A stretch of DNA of 37,970 bases from an uncultured Lachnospiraceae bacterium. GTDB taxonomy: Bacteria > Bacillota > Clostridia > Lachnospirales > Lachnospiraceae. This document shows positions 26,271 to 34,068 of this stretch, in pieces; position 1 is the stretch's first letter, and every line of letters begins with the position of its first letter. Position numbers and translations under genes: made by a program. The notes beneath the pieces were generated by a model that was not told the DNA's origin, did not search any database, and saw nothing but the letters and a program-made list of their open reading frames with translations. The stretch is from assembly GCA_944376425.1 (NCBI GenBank), contig CALWCS010000187.1:1-37970 (forward strand), given 5' to 3'.

Positions 26271-26313
26271 TTTGTTTTAAAGAAAAGTCCTTCGTTTTTT
26301 TCTTTAAAACAAA
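26271..26313 (-). repeat. 16-bp perfect hairpin after the mgl terminator
   Basis: TTTGTTTTAAAGAAAA (26271-26286) and TTTTCTTTAAAACAAA (26298-26313) pair perfectly. One arm shares bases with the U-tract of the terminator at 26311-26359, as at 21941-21987. Polarity (T first, A last) excludes a terminator. Confidence 0.6.
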
Positions 26314-26359
26314 AAAAGCTTCAGGGCTGCCTATCTTTAAGATAGACAGCCCTGAAGCT
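26311..26359 (-). terminator. Intrinsic terminator of the mgl-like operon
   Basis: AGCTTCAGGGCTG-C-CTATC (26317-26335) pairs with GATAG-A-CAGCCCTGAAGCT (26341-26359). The C/A mismatch on the plus strand is a G-U pair in minus-strand RNA. Seven U's follow (26317-26311). It lies just beyond the permease gene. Confidence 0.88.
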
Positions 26360-26389
26360 GCATAATAAGGGTAGATTTGTATTGTCAGA

Positions 26390-27415
26390 TTATTTCTTAG
26401 CAATGTATTTACGAACGTCGATAGATACAGCCAGAATAATAATGAGACCTCTGATAATGTACTGTAAATATGGGTCAATTCCAAGGAAGTTAAATGCATA
26501 GTTGATAACCTGTAAGATAACAACACCGATTACAACTCCAGGGATTGTACCAACACCACCGGAGAAAGATACACCACCGATAACGCAACCGGAGATTGCA
26601 TCTGTATCGTAGTTCAAACCTGTACCTGTGTTCACAGATCCGATACGTCCTGCTTCCAAGAAAGCAGCGATACCGTAAAGAACACCAGCTACGATATAAA
26701 CACCGATAATATTTTTTGTTAAACTTACACCAGATACAGAAGCCGCTTCTGGGTTACCACCAATTGCGAACATGTTCTTACCTAATGTTGTCTTATTCCA
26801 TATAAAATACATAACTACAACTGCGATTGCTGCGTAAATAATCAAGAACGGCAGTTCAAAGCTTCCAAAATCAATACCCTCTGTTACCCAATAATTGAAT
26901 GTGCTGTTAAATGTAGACAGAGCCTGTGCTCCACCTTCCTGGCTGTTGATGTAAATACATGTACAACCAAATGCAATCAGCTGAGTACCAAGAGAAACGA
27001 TGAAGGCATGCAGATGAAGTTTTGCAACGCCGAAACCATTGATTACACAGAATACCATTGCTACTGCGATACTTGCCAGTAACGGCACGATCAATGGAAG
27101 ATCATTCTCAAATTTATACATTCTGGAACCATATGTAGTAGCCTGTACTAAAGAAGCTGTTACAGCAGCACTACATCCAAGAATACGACCTGCTGAAAGG
27201 TCAGTACCTGCCAACACGATCAAACCTGCTGCACCCAACGCAAGGATAATACGTGTTGAAGCCTGTGTTAAAATTCTCATAAAGTTTGATATTGACAAGA
27301 ATCTCGGATTAATACAGATAACTACTATCAACATCACAACAAGAATAATATACAATGCGTAATTTAGCGCAAATTCACCTATTTTTTTTGAATCCCATTT
27401 TGCTGTTTTTTCCAT
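26390..27415 (-). CDS. mglC: Galactose/glucose-type ABC permease (MglC-like)
   Basis: 341 aa with about nine to ten membrane segments, of the MglC/RbsC sugar permease family: LAGTDLSAGRILGCSAAVTAS, AFIVSLGTQLIAFGCTCIYIN, GGNPEAASVSGVSLTKN, and DAISGCVIGGVSFSGGVGTIPGVVIG near the C-terminus. The DISAG-type ATPase contact appears here as DLSAG. ATG at 27415 after AGGAG, 15 bp behind the ATPase gene. Forms the membrane channel for the sugar brought by the binding protein at 29093. Confidence 0.93.
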   Translation of the reverse strand: MEKTAKWDSKKIGEFALNYALYIILVVMLIVVICINPRFLSISNFMRILTQASTRIILALGAAGLIVLAGTDLSAGRILGCSAAVTASLVQATTYGSRMYKFENDLPLIVPLLASIAVAMVFCVINGFGVAKLHLHAFIVSLGTQLIAFGCTCIYINSQEGGAQALSTFNSTFNYWVTEGIDFGSFELPFLIIYAAIAVVVMYFIWNKTTLGKNMFAIGGNPEAASVSGVSLTKNIIGVYIVAGVLYGIAAFLEAGRIGSVNTGTGLNYDTDAISGCVIGGVSFSGGVGTIPGVVIGVVILQVINYAFNFLGIDPYLQYIIRGLIIILAVSIDVRKYIAKK

Positions 27416-27430
27416 AGTTTTTCTCCTGCC

Positions 27431-28942
27431 TTAAATATATTTTGCTGCGAGACGCATAATCTCTTCCTGCATTCCGCCCTTTAAGTCTTCTTTGACATCT
27501 AAGATTCCTGCCATATGTCCATTGCTCATAACAAGAATTCTGTCGCAGATACCAATTAACTCCGGCATTTCCGAAGAAACTACCATAACGCCTTTGCCTT
27601 CCGCCGCCAACTGGTCGATCAACTGATAGATTTCATATTTTGCTCCAACGTCAATACCACGAGTAGGCTCATCCAATAACAATACCGTTGGTTTCGTCAG
27701 CAGCCATCTTCCGATAATGACTTTCTGCTGATTACCTCCTGATAAAGATTTAATATGGGTCTTTGTTGAAGGTGTTTTTACATTCATACTTTTGATAACC
27801 CAGTTTGTGTCATCTTCCATCTTCTTATTGATTAAGAGTCCAATCTTATTCCGGTATGCTTTCAGATTAGAAATAACTGCATTGAACGTAATACTCTGCA
27901 GCGGAATAATTCCTGTTGCACGACGTTCCTCTGTCAGGAGTGCAAAACCATTTTTAATTGCCTCCATAGAGTTATGATTATAAACTTCTTTTCCCTGTAA
28001 TGTAATTTTTCCTTTTTCTCTGTGCGCAACACCAAAAATAGTCTCCAAAAGCTCTGTTCTTCTGGAGCCAACCAATCCTGCCACACCGAGAACTTCACCT
28101 TCACGAAGTTCAAAGGAAACATCAATACACGTAGGCATATATTTTCCGGTCAGACCTTCTACTTTCATTAAAACCTTGCCCGGTTTGTTTGTCTTTGGTG
28201 GGAAACGATCAGACATCTCACGACCAACCATCATGTTGATAATCTGTTCTGTCGTCAGATCTTTTGCCGGTGTTGTGGAAACCCACTGTCCGTCACGCAT
28301 GATCGTTACATCATCAGAGATTCTTAAAATCTCTTCCATTTTATGAGAAATGTAGATAATACCTACACCGTCTGCTCTCAGTTTATTAATAATTTTAAAT
28401 AAATGTTCTACTTCTTCATTTGTCAGAGAAGATGTCGGCTCATCCAGCACAAGGATTTTCGCATTATAAGAAACTGCCTTTGCAATTTCCACCATCTGTC
28501 TCTGTGATACAGACAAATCACCGATGATTTGTTTCGGATCAATATTAACCTCTAGTCTCTTAAAGACATTCAGAGTATCCTGATACATCTTTTTGTGATC
28601 TACAAAGCCGCCTTTTCCTGGAAATTTTCCCAGCCACATATTTTCCATAACACTTCTACGAAGCACCTGGTTTAACTCCTGATGCACCATAGCCACTCCG
28701 TGATCCAGCGCATCTTTTGGGTTATTAAAATGTGTCTCTTGTCCTTCGATTTTGATTGATCCGGCATCTTTTTCATAAATACCGAACAAACATTTCATCA
28801 AAGTACTCTTTCCTGCTCCGTTCTCTCCCATCAGAGCATGAACAGTCCCTTTTCTCAACAAAAGATTGGCCTTATTCAATGCTTTTACACCTGGAAACTC
28901 TTTTTCAAGATCCCGCATCTCCAAAAGATAACTTTCCGCCAT
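27431..28942 (-). CDS. mglA: Sugar ABC transporter ATP-binding protein with two ABC domains (MglA-like)
   Basis: 503 aa, the standard length of the MglA/RbsA duplicated ATPase. First domain: Walker [10 protein letters not shown] (~38-46), signature-like SVSQRQ, Walker [13 protein letters not shown]. Second domain: degenerate Walker [10 protein letters not shown] (~291), signature LSGGNQQK (~404), Walker [21 protein letters not shown]. The altered second Walker A and [12 protein letters not shown] are usual for the family. ATG at 28942. A terminator-like hairpin upstream (28984-29027) would lower its expression relative to the binding protein. Confidence 0.94.
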   Translation of the reverse strand: MAESYLLEMRDLEKEFPGVKALNKANLLLRKGTVHALMGENGAGKSTLMKCLFGIYEKDAGSIKIEGQETHFNNPKDALDHGVAMVHQELNQVLRRSVMENMWLGKFPGKGGFVDHKKMYQDTLNVFKRLEVNIDPKQIIGDLSVSQRQMVEIAKAVSYNAKILVLDEPTSSLTNEEVEHLFKIINKLRADGVGIIYISHKMEEILRISDDVTIMRDGQWVSTTPAKDLTTEQIINMMVGREMSDRFPPKTNKPGKVLMKVEGLTGKYMPTCIDVSFELREGEVLGVAGLVGSRRTELLETIFGVAHREKGKITLQGKEVYNHNSMEAIKNGFALLTEERRATGIIPLQSITFNAVISNLKAYRNKIGLLINKKMEDDTNWVIKSMNVKTPSTKTHIKSLSGGNQQKVIIGRWLLTKPTVLLLDEPTRGIDVGAKYEIYQLIDQLAAEGKGVMVVSSEMPELIGICDRILVMSNGHMAGILDVKEDLKGGMQEEIMRLAAKYI

Positions 28943-28983
28943 ACTTTTATCCCCACTTTTCTCTTTTATTTTCTCGTCCTGCT

Positions 28984-29027
28984 AAAAAAGGAGAGTGAGC
29001 AGACCTCTTTGCTGTCACCTCTCCTTT
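28984..29027 (-). terminator. Internal terminator/attenuator between binding-protein and ATPase genes
   Basis: In minus-strand RNA AAAGGAGAG...TGACAG pairs with CTGCTCACTCTCCTTT (arms 29027-29012 and 29002-28987, one bulge), followed by U's (28989-28984). Partial termination here would give excess binding protein over membrane components, a common arrangement in ABC operons. Confidence 0.75.
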
Positions 29028-29092
29028 CCTATTTTTACCTTATTCTATTTCTCAGGGAGGAAAAATTCTCTATGCTGTCTATAGATTTTAAA

Positions 29093-30127
29093 TTATTCTG
29101 CATCTGCTGCAGTAGATTCTTCTGTAACTGGTGAATATGGGATACGTACAGAAACACCGTCTTCTGCGATTTCATATTCTGTTCCTTCAACGAAATCTAC
29201 ACCGTTTGCTGCATTAATAGCGATCTCGATCAGAGCTTTACCCATTGCATCGCCATCCTGTTTTACAGTAGCTGCCATTTTTCCGCTTCTGATTGCTTCC
29301 AGTCCAGCGTCTGTAGCGTCTACACCGATTACAGGGATCCATTTTTCAGCTTCTGCGTCTGTGTTGTATCCAGCTGCATTTAATGCAGAGATAACGCCAA
29401 GAGCCATATCATCGTTGTTGCAGAATACAGCTTCGATCTCGCCGTCATGAGCTGCTAAGATAGCTTCCATAGCAGACTGTGCCTGGTCTGTAGCCCAGTT
29501 AGCAACAACTGGCTCGCCCTGGATATTTTCCATTGTCATGCCGCGTTCTTCTGCCTGAGATACACAGTAAGATGTACGAGCTTCTGCTTCTGGGTTTCCT
29601 GGTTCACCTTTGAATACTAAGTACTGGCATACTCCGTCACCGTTTAAGTCATATTCCGGATGAGCTTCCCACATATCAGCTAACAGATCGCCCTGCATTA
29701 CACCAGCTTCAGAAGCTGTTGTTCCAACGAACAGACCGCTGCAAGATTCAAGAACAGATGCATCTGGCTCTCTGTTGAAGAAGATTGCTGGAACTCCTGC
29801 ATCAACTGCTCTGTCAGCAAGTCCCTGAGCAGATCCTGTATCAACACAGTTGATCAGAACAACATCCAGATCCTGTGCCATTAAAACGTCCATCTGATCA
29901 TTCTGTTTAGCCTGATCACCCTGAGCGTCCTGCATGTTCAGATTAACAGTTACATCTGCTTCTTCTGCATATTTCTCAAGTGCAGCACGTACAGTAGAGA
30001 TATAAGTATCATCAAACTTATAAATCAAAACACCTACGTTAATTTCATCTTTTGCTTCTTCAGCCTGTACTGGTAACATAGATACTGCCATACCACAAGC
30101 GAGTAATAATGCTAATCTTTTTTTCAT
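29093..30127 (-). CDS. mglB: Galactose/glucose-binding protein (MglB-like)
   Basis: 344 aa exported binding protein for MglAC. Signal peptide ~1-22 (LPVQA-EE); C11 in LLAC could be a lipobox but is unusually close to the N-terminus. MglB hallmarks: INVGVLIYKFDDTYIS, AIFFNREP (sugar contact), the calcium loop DLNGDGVCQY, and CNNDDMALGVISAL. The C-terminus carries an extension TEESTAADAE that repeats the TAADA motif of the exported foldase and GH3 proteins. ATG at 30127 after GGAGG. Promoter and repeats lie just upstream, and the sensory operon 30285-35685 precedes it. Confidence 0.94.
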   Translation of the reverse strand: MKKRLALLLACGMAVSMLPVQAEEAKDEINVGVLIYKFDDTYISTVRAALEKYAEEADVTVNLNMQDAQGDQAKQNDQMDVLMAQDLDVVLINCVDTGSAQGLADRAVDAGVPAIFFNREPDASVLESCSGLFVGTTASEAGVMQGDLLADMWEAHPEYDLNGDGVCQYLVFKGEPGNPEAEARTSYCVSQAEERGMTMENIQGEPVVANWATDQAQSAMEAILAAHDGEIEAVFCNNDDMALGVISALNAAGYNTDAEAEKWIPVIGVDATDAGLEAIRSGKMAATVKQDGDAMGKALIEIAINAANGVDFVEGTEYEIAEDGVSVRIPYSPVTEESTAADAE

Positions 30128-30175
30128 AATAAATAACCTCCATTCGCTTTCTCGCGTTCTTTATTTTGTGAGACC

Positions 30176-30256
30176 ATTATAAACCAAAGTTTCTAGTAAT
30201 TCTATACAATTTTTTTAACTCTACTATCGTTTTTCTTATATTTTTCTATATTTTTT
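30176..30256 (-). promoter_or_regulatory. mglB promoter with three phased 11-bp repeats
   Basis: On the minus strand TATAAT lies at 30181-30176, about 49 nt before the mglB ATG, without a recognisable -35. On the plus strand three tandem 11-bp units follow upstream: CTATCGTTTTT (30224), CTTATATTTTT (30235), CTATATTTTTT (30246). One repeat per helical turn, about 43 bp above the -10, suggests an activator site; the YesN-type regulator at 34069 is the obvious candidate (inference). T-rich DNA makes the repeat less certain. Confidence 0.5.
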
Positions 30257-30284
30257 TGCGATATTGCTTGAAAAATCTTGGAAA

Positions 30285-31301
30285 TTATTGTGAAACTAGC
30301 TGATCCAACTCGGCACGTATATACCGTTCATTAGTAAGTTTTAAGCTCTCATCGGGCTCTCCTGTCAAGGCAAGACTTGCTGCGAGACGGAACATTGCTT
30401 CTCCTTGCTGCTCGCTGTTACAAATAACAGTGCCGTACATTTTTCCTGCTTCTACTGCTTTGATTCCTTCTTCTGTACCGTCAATTCCTACTATTTTTAT
30501 TTCTTCTGCAATCCCCATTTTTTCGATTGCATCGACTGCGCCAAGAGCCATATCATCATTGTTGCAGATAACCAATTCGATTTCATCTCCTTTTTCCAGC
30601 CACTGTTCCATTAATGCTGCTCCCTGACTTCTCTCAAAATTTGCAACGCCGGACTCTACTGCTTTTAATGGGACTCCTGCATTTCGCATCGTCTTGATAG
30701 ACCATTCTGTCCTGATAATTGCATCCTGATGTCCCATCTGTCCTTCCATCATAACGTATTCCACCGTGCCATCTCCATCCAAATCCAGAGCATTTGGATC
30801 TTCTGCATAGAGATCCGCAATCATTTTTCCCTGAAGTACCGCAGAACCTTTTGCATCTGCTCCGATATAGTAGACATTGTTTCCCTTTTCAATGTCTTGT
30901 TCTACCGGTTCCCGATTAAAAAAAATCAAAGGTATTCCTTCTGCCTCCGTTTTGTCCACTACAACAGAAGCCGTTGTCCTGTCTACTAAATTGACACAAA
31001 ATACATCATAATCCAGCTGCAGACATTTATCCAGCTGGCGGTCTTGTTCACTTTGATTTTCTTTGGCATCTAAGATATCAATCTGAATGGAAATGCCGTT
31101 CTCCTCCTCATAGTCATGTCCGGCTCTCTCCATATTTTCTATGATGTCGGAAAGAAAAATATCAGACTTTTTATAAGCAAACACTGCAATTTTAATTTGT
31201 TTTTTTTCTTCCTTCTGATAGCTGTCCCAGATCGATTTTCCGCAAAAAGCGCCTAAAAAGAGGATAATGAAGCAAATGATGGCTATTTTTTTATTTTTCA
31301 T
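30285..31301 (-). CDS. Membrane-anchored MglB-like sugar sensor protein (338 aa)
   Basis: Paralogue of the MglB-like protein: IKIAVFAYKKSDIFLSDI, LIFFNREPVEQD, calcium-loop-like DLDGDGTVEY, ICNNDDMALGAVDAI, IVGIDGTEEG. The sugar and calcium sites therefore look intact. The N-terminus is a single hydrophobic helix (~5-20) ending AFCGKS; the residue before Cys is Phe, so a lipobox is poor and an uncleaved anchor is likely. AAGGAG precedes the ATG at 31301, 12 bp after the previous stop. It is last in the operon YesN-YesM-sensor-sensor rather than in a transport operon. By analogy with XylFII-LytS systems in clostridia it probably presents bound sugar to the kinase. Confidence 0.85.
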   Translation of the reverse strand: MKNKKIAIICFIILFLGAFCGKSIWDSYQKEEKKQIKIAVFAYKKSDIFLSDIIENMERAGHDYEEENGISIQIDILDAKENQSEQDRQLDKCLQLDYDVFCVNLVDRTTASVVVDKTEAEGIPLIFFNREPVEQDIEKGNNVYYIGADAKGSAVLQGKMIADLYAEDPNALDLDGDGTVEYVMMEGQMGHQDAIIRTEWSIKTMRNAGVPLKAVESGVANFERSQGAALMEQWLEKGDEIELVICNNDDMALGAVDAIEKMGIAEEIKIVGIDGTEEGIKAVEAGKMYGTVICNSEQQGEAMFRLAASLALTGEPDESLKLTNERYIRAELDQLVSQ

Positions 31302-31313
31302 ATTCTTCTCCTT

Positions 31314-32252
31314 CTACGAAATCGGAAAAAGTACCTGCTCATACTGCTTACTGTAGACTTCCGACGATGGAATTGCATATTGATCGATCATTAAATCTGT
31401 GATCTTATCTCCTTGAAGAAGCTTTACCGCATTTGCTATCGTAAGGCATCCCATACTAGTCTCGTCCACCACCGCTATTCCGTTAATCCTGCCGTTTTCT
31501 AGATTGTGTACAATGCTGGCATTGATTCCGTTTCCATAAATTTTTTCTTCATCTGTCTCCTGTTTTTTCTCTGCCAGTAACTTTGTCGTATCTGTATCGG
31601 CTCCTACAAAAATCGTTTCTTGTCTTTCCAGTACGTCTTCTAGCTCTTCTTCTTCATTCCAAACGCTCAGATTGCTTTCTATCCCGTAAGACTGCAGTGT
31701 CTCTTGCAAACTCTCGCAAAATTCCTGGTACATTTCTTGTTTCTGATTGTTGATTCCAATCCATACCGTTTCTTCCTCTTTTGCGTCCTCTGCAATCATT
31801 TCTCCTAACATTTTTCCGCGCTCTGTTTCATCCGAACGAATGCTTGCAATCACTTTATCCGACTGAACCTTCCTTTTTAATGTAAGAATCGGTTTTTCTT
31901 TCAGGCTGTTTTCTACTAAAAATTCCTGAAATTCCTGTGCATTGACAGGACAGACAATTAAAATCTGTGCATCCCCTTCTGCTTCTCTTGCTATTGCTTC
32001 ATTTTGTTTTCTCTGACTGATCCCATCATACAGTGTAATAAAATTGGTCTCTACATGATATTGATCTGCTGCATATTCCATTCCTCTTTGAAAATATTCC
32101 CAGTTTTCTTCTTCGCTGTCGTTTACAATGACTGAAATTCGGTATACTTCTTCTATTTCTTCCTTTAAAATCAGATCTGTGGAAGATAAAATCCATAAAA
32201 TGACAATCATCACTCCACAGGCAATAAAGATATATTTTTCTACTTTTTTCAT
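31314..32252 (-). CDS. Membrane-anchored periplasmic-binding-like protein, probably kinase accessory (312 aa)
   Basis: The ATG at 32252 overlaps the kinase stop (ATGA) and has AAGGAAG upstream, so it is preferred to the in-frame ATG at 32270. Residues ~7-29 form one membrane anchor. The rest has the alternating strand/helix pattern of a type I periplasmic-binding protein (YRISVIVNDSEEENWEYFQRGMEYAADQY; LIVCPVNAQEFQEFL; ILTLKRKV; TVWIGINNQKQ; TIFVGADTDTTKL; INGIAVVDETSMGCLTIANAVKLL). It lacks the FFNREP sugar-contact motif and the calcium loop of its neighbour, so it may bind a different ligand or none. Translational coupling to the kinase gene suggests a physical partner. Confidence 0.78.
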   Translation of the reverse strand: MKKVEKYIFIACGVMIVILWILSSTDLILKEEIEEVYRISVIVNDSEEENWEYFQRGMEYAADQYHVETNFITLYDGISQRKQNEAIAREAEGDAQILIVCPVNAQEFQEFLVENSLKEKPILTLKRKVQSDKVIASIRSDETERGKMLGEMIAEDAKEEETVWIGINNQKQEMYQEFCESLQETLQSYGIESNLSVWNEEEELEDVLERQETIFVGADTDTTKLLAEKKQETDEEKIYGNGINASIVHNLENGRINGIAVVDETSMGCLTIANAVKLLQGDKITDLMIDQYAIPSSEVYSKQYEQVLFPIS

Positions 32253-34057
32253 TCCAGACTTCCTTCCCATGATTCATAAGGAATTGCCGGGATTTTAATT
32301 GTAACTGTCGTTCCCACATCCAGCTCAGACTCAATAAAAAGACCATATTTTCTTCCAAACTGCATCTGGATTCTTTCCTGTACATTTCTTACTCCGATTC
32401 CAGAACCTCTCTTTGTAGATTCAACCACCTTTCCCGCCTCTAATGCCTTTACCATCTCCTGCGTCATACCAGGACCGTTATCCTGTACGGCAATCCAGAT
32501 ATCTTCTCCTTGCTGTGTGACATTAATTTGAATTTCTCCATCTCCATACATATATTCCATTCCATGATAAATCGCATTTTCCACAATCGGCTGTATAATC
32601 AGCTTTAGTGTTGCCATCTCTCCAAGTTCTTCCTCCATACTGATAAAATATTCAAATTTATTTTTGAAGCGTACTTGCTGAATCATCAAATAATTCGTTA
32701 CATGTTCAATCTCATTTTTTAAACGGATAATTCTTTTTCCCTGACTTAGGCTGATACGAAATAGACGTCCAAGGGACATGACTACTTTAACCGCTTCCTC
32801 TTGCTGCTCATTTTCAATCATCCACACAATAATGTCTAGTGTATTATATAAAAAATGCGGATTGATCTGAGACTGCAGCGCATCTAATTCTGTTTTGCGT
32901 TTCTGTTCATATTCCATCACAATGTCTTTCATCAGATTTTTAATCACATACTTCATCTGTGAAATTGCAAATCCCAACTGGCAGATTTCTTTACTTCCGC
33001 TTACATTAATGGTCTCATCTAAATTTCCCTCTTCAATTTCATGGACATGCAATACTAATTCCTGAATGGGCAGACAGATTTTATTTGAAATATAAACATT
33101 TAAAATCAAAAGAATCGTCAGCAAGATGACAAAGAGCATCAATACAAACAATCTCCCCTTTACCGAGGATATTGACCCTTCTTGATCCAGTCCAACGCCT
33201 ATAATTTTCCATCCCGTATATCCAATCGTTCTCGACGAGGCAAGATACTGCTTTCCATTCAGATGATAAATAAAATTTCCATCTTTATTAGGCTGTTCTC
33301 TGAAAATTTCTGTCAGATCTTCTTCCAGTCCAAGTGATACCAGTCTTTGTCTCGGATCATAGATGGTCTCTCCGTCCTCATTAAGTATCGCTACATTAAT
33401 ATTAGACAGGTCTGTATTATCAAAAATACTTTCAATCCAAGAATATTGAAGATTAATTAACAGCACTCCCTGTATCGTTTCATCATTATAATGAATCTGA
33501 ACAGCCCTGCTCATCGGTATTACCCAGTTATACGACTCATTGGAAGCCATATACAGATTTTGTACCTTGGGATCAAGAAAATGGACATTTTCATTTTCCT
33601 GAATCGCAGCCTGAAACCATTCTTCTTCCTGTACATCCACCCATTCATTGAGAATCGCCGGGGGAGAAGCTTCCAGCAAATTTCCCTCGTCATCAAACAG
33701 TGCAATACTTTCTATCGTATCCGGATTAATTTCACAGACGAGCTTAAATTCATCATAAACCGAATCTTCTGGAAAATGCGCTTCCCGTATCACATTATAA
33801 TAAAGAGCATCAGAAGCTTTTAACATGCTGCGGATATGAGAATAAAGCGGAACGCTTGCCTGTGAGACAGATGCTGCAATCTGTTCTTCCATCAGTTCAT
33901 CAATACGTCTGCTGTATTGAAAATTCATAAACATGCCGATTACTACCGTGATCATAACAGACACGATCGAAAAAGACAGCCACAGTACATAGCGAAAGCT
34001 CCAGTTTTTTAAAATATCCTGCAAAGAATGCTTTATTTTTTTAATTTCCCTGCCCAT
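32249..34057 (-). CDS. YesM-like sensor histidine kinase (602 aa)
   Basis: Two membrane helices (~22-43 and ~302-323) enclose an extracellular dCache-type domain (SIALFDDEGNLLEASPPAI; YNWVIPMSRAVQI; GYTGWKIIGV). A HAMP-type linker follows (~324-375), then the His_kinase region with H401 in LQSQINPHFLYNTLD, and the HATPase domain (IIQPIVENAIYHGM ~487, DNGPGM, GSGIGVRNVQERI). This is the YesM/LytS-type class controlling carbohydrate genes with AraC-type regulators, one of which lies 11 bp upstream. Weak ribosome binding site at 34057. The two anchored binding-like proteins downstream are probable co-sensors. Confidence 0.93.
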   Translation of the reverse strand: MGREIKKIKHSLQDILKNWSFRYVLWLSFSIVSVMITVVIGMFMNFQYSRRIDELMEEQIAASVSQASVPLYSHIRSMLKASDALYYNVIREAHFPEDSVYDEFKLVCEINPDTIESIALFDDEGNLLEASPPAILNEWVDVQEEEWFQAAIQENENVHFLDPKVQNLYMASNESYNWVIPMSRAVQIHYNDETIQGVLLINLQYSWIESIFDNTDLSNINVAILNEDGETIYDPRQRLVSLGLEEDLTEIFREQPNKDGNFIYHLNGKQYLASSRTIGYTGWKIIGVGLDQEGSISSVKGRLFVLMLFVILLTILLILNVYISNKICLPIQELVLHVHEIEEGNLDETINVSGSKEICQLGFAISQMKYVIKNLMKDIVMEYEQKRKTELDALQSQINPHFLYNTLDIIVWMIENEQQEEAVKVVMSLGRLFRISLSQGKRIIRLKNEIEHVTNYLMIQQVRFKNKFEYFISMEEELGEMATLKLIIQPIVENAIYHGMEYMYGDGEIQINVTQQGEDIWIAVQDNGPGMTQEMVKALEAGKVVESTKRGSGIGVRNVQERIQMQFGRKYGLFIESELDVGTTVTIKIPAIPYESWEGSLE

Positions 34058-34068
34058 TCTCTTTTTTC

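Noticed and set aside
26158..26526. 122-codon minus-strand ORF spanning the end of the MglC-like gene
   Set aside because: It overlaps the permease in another frame and crosses the strong terminator at 26311-26359; only the last 20 codons were kept as a tentative tiny ORF.
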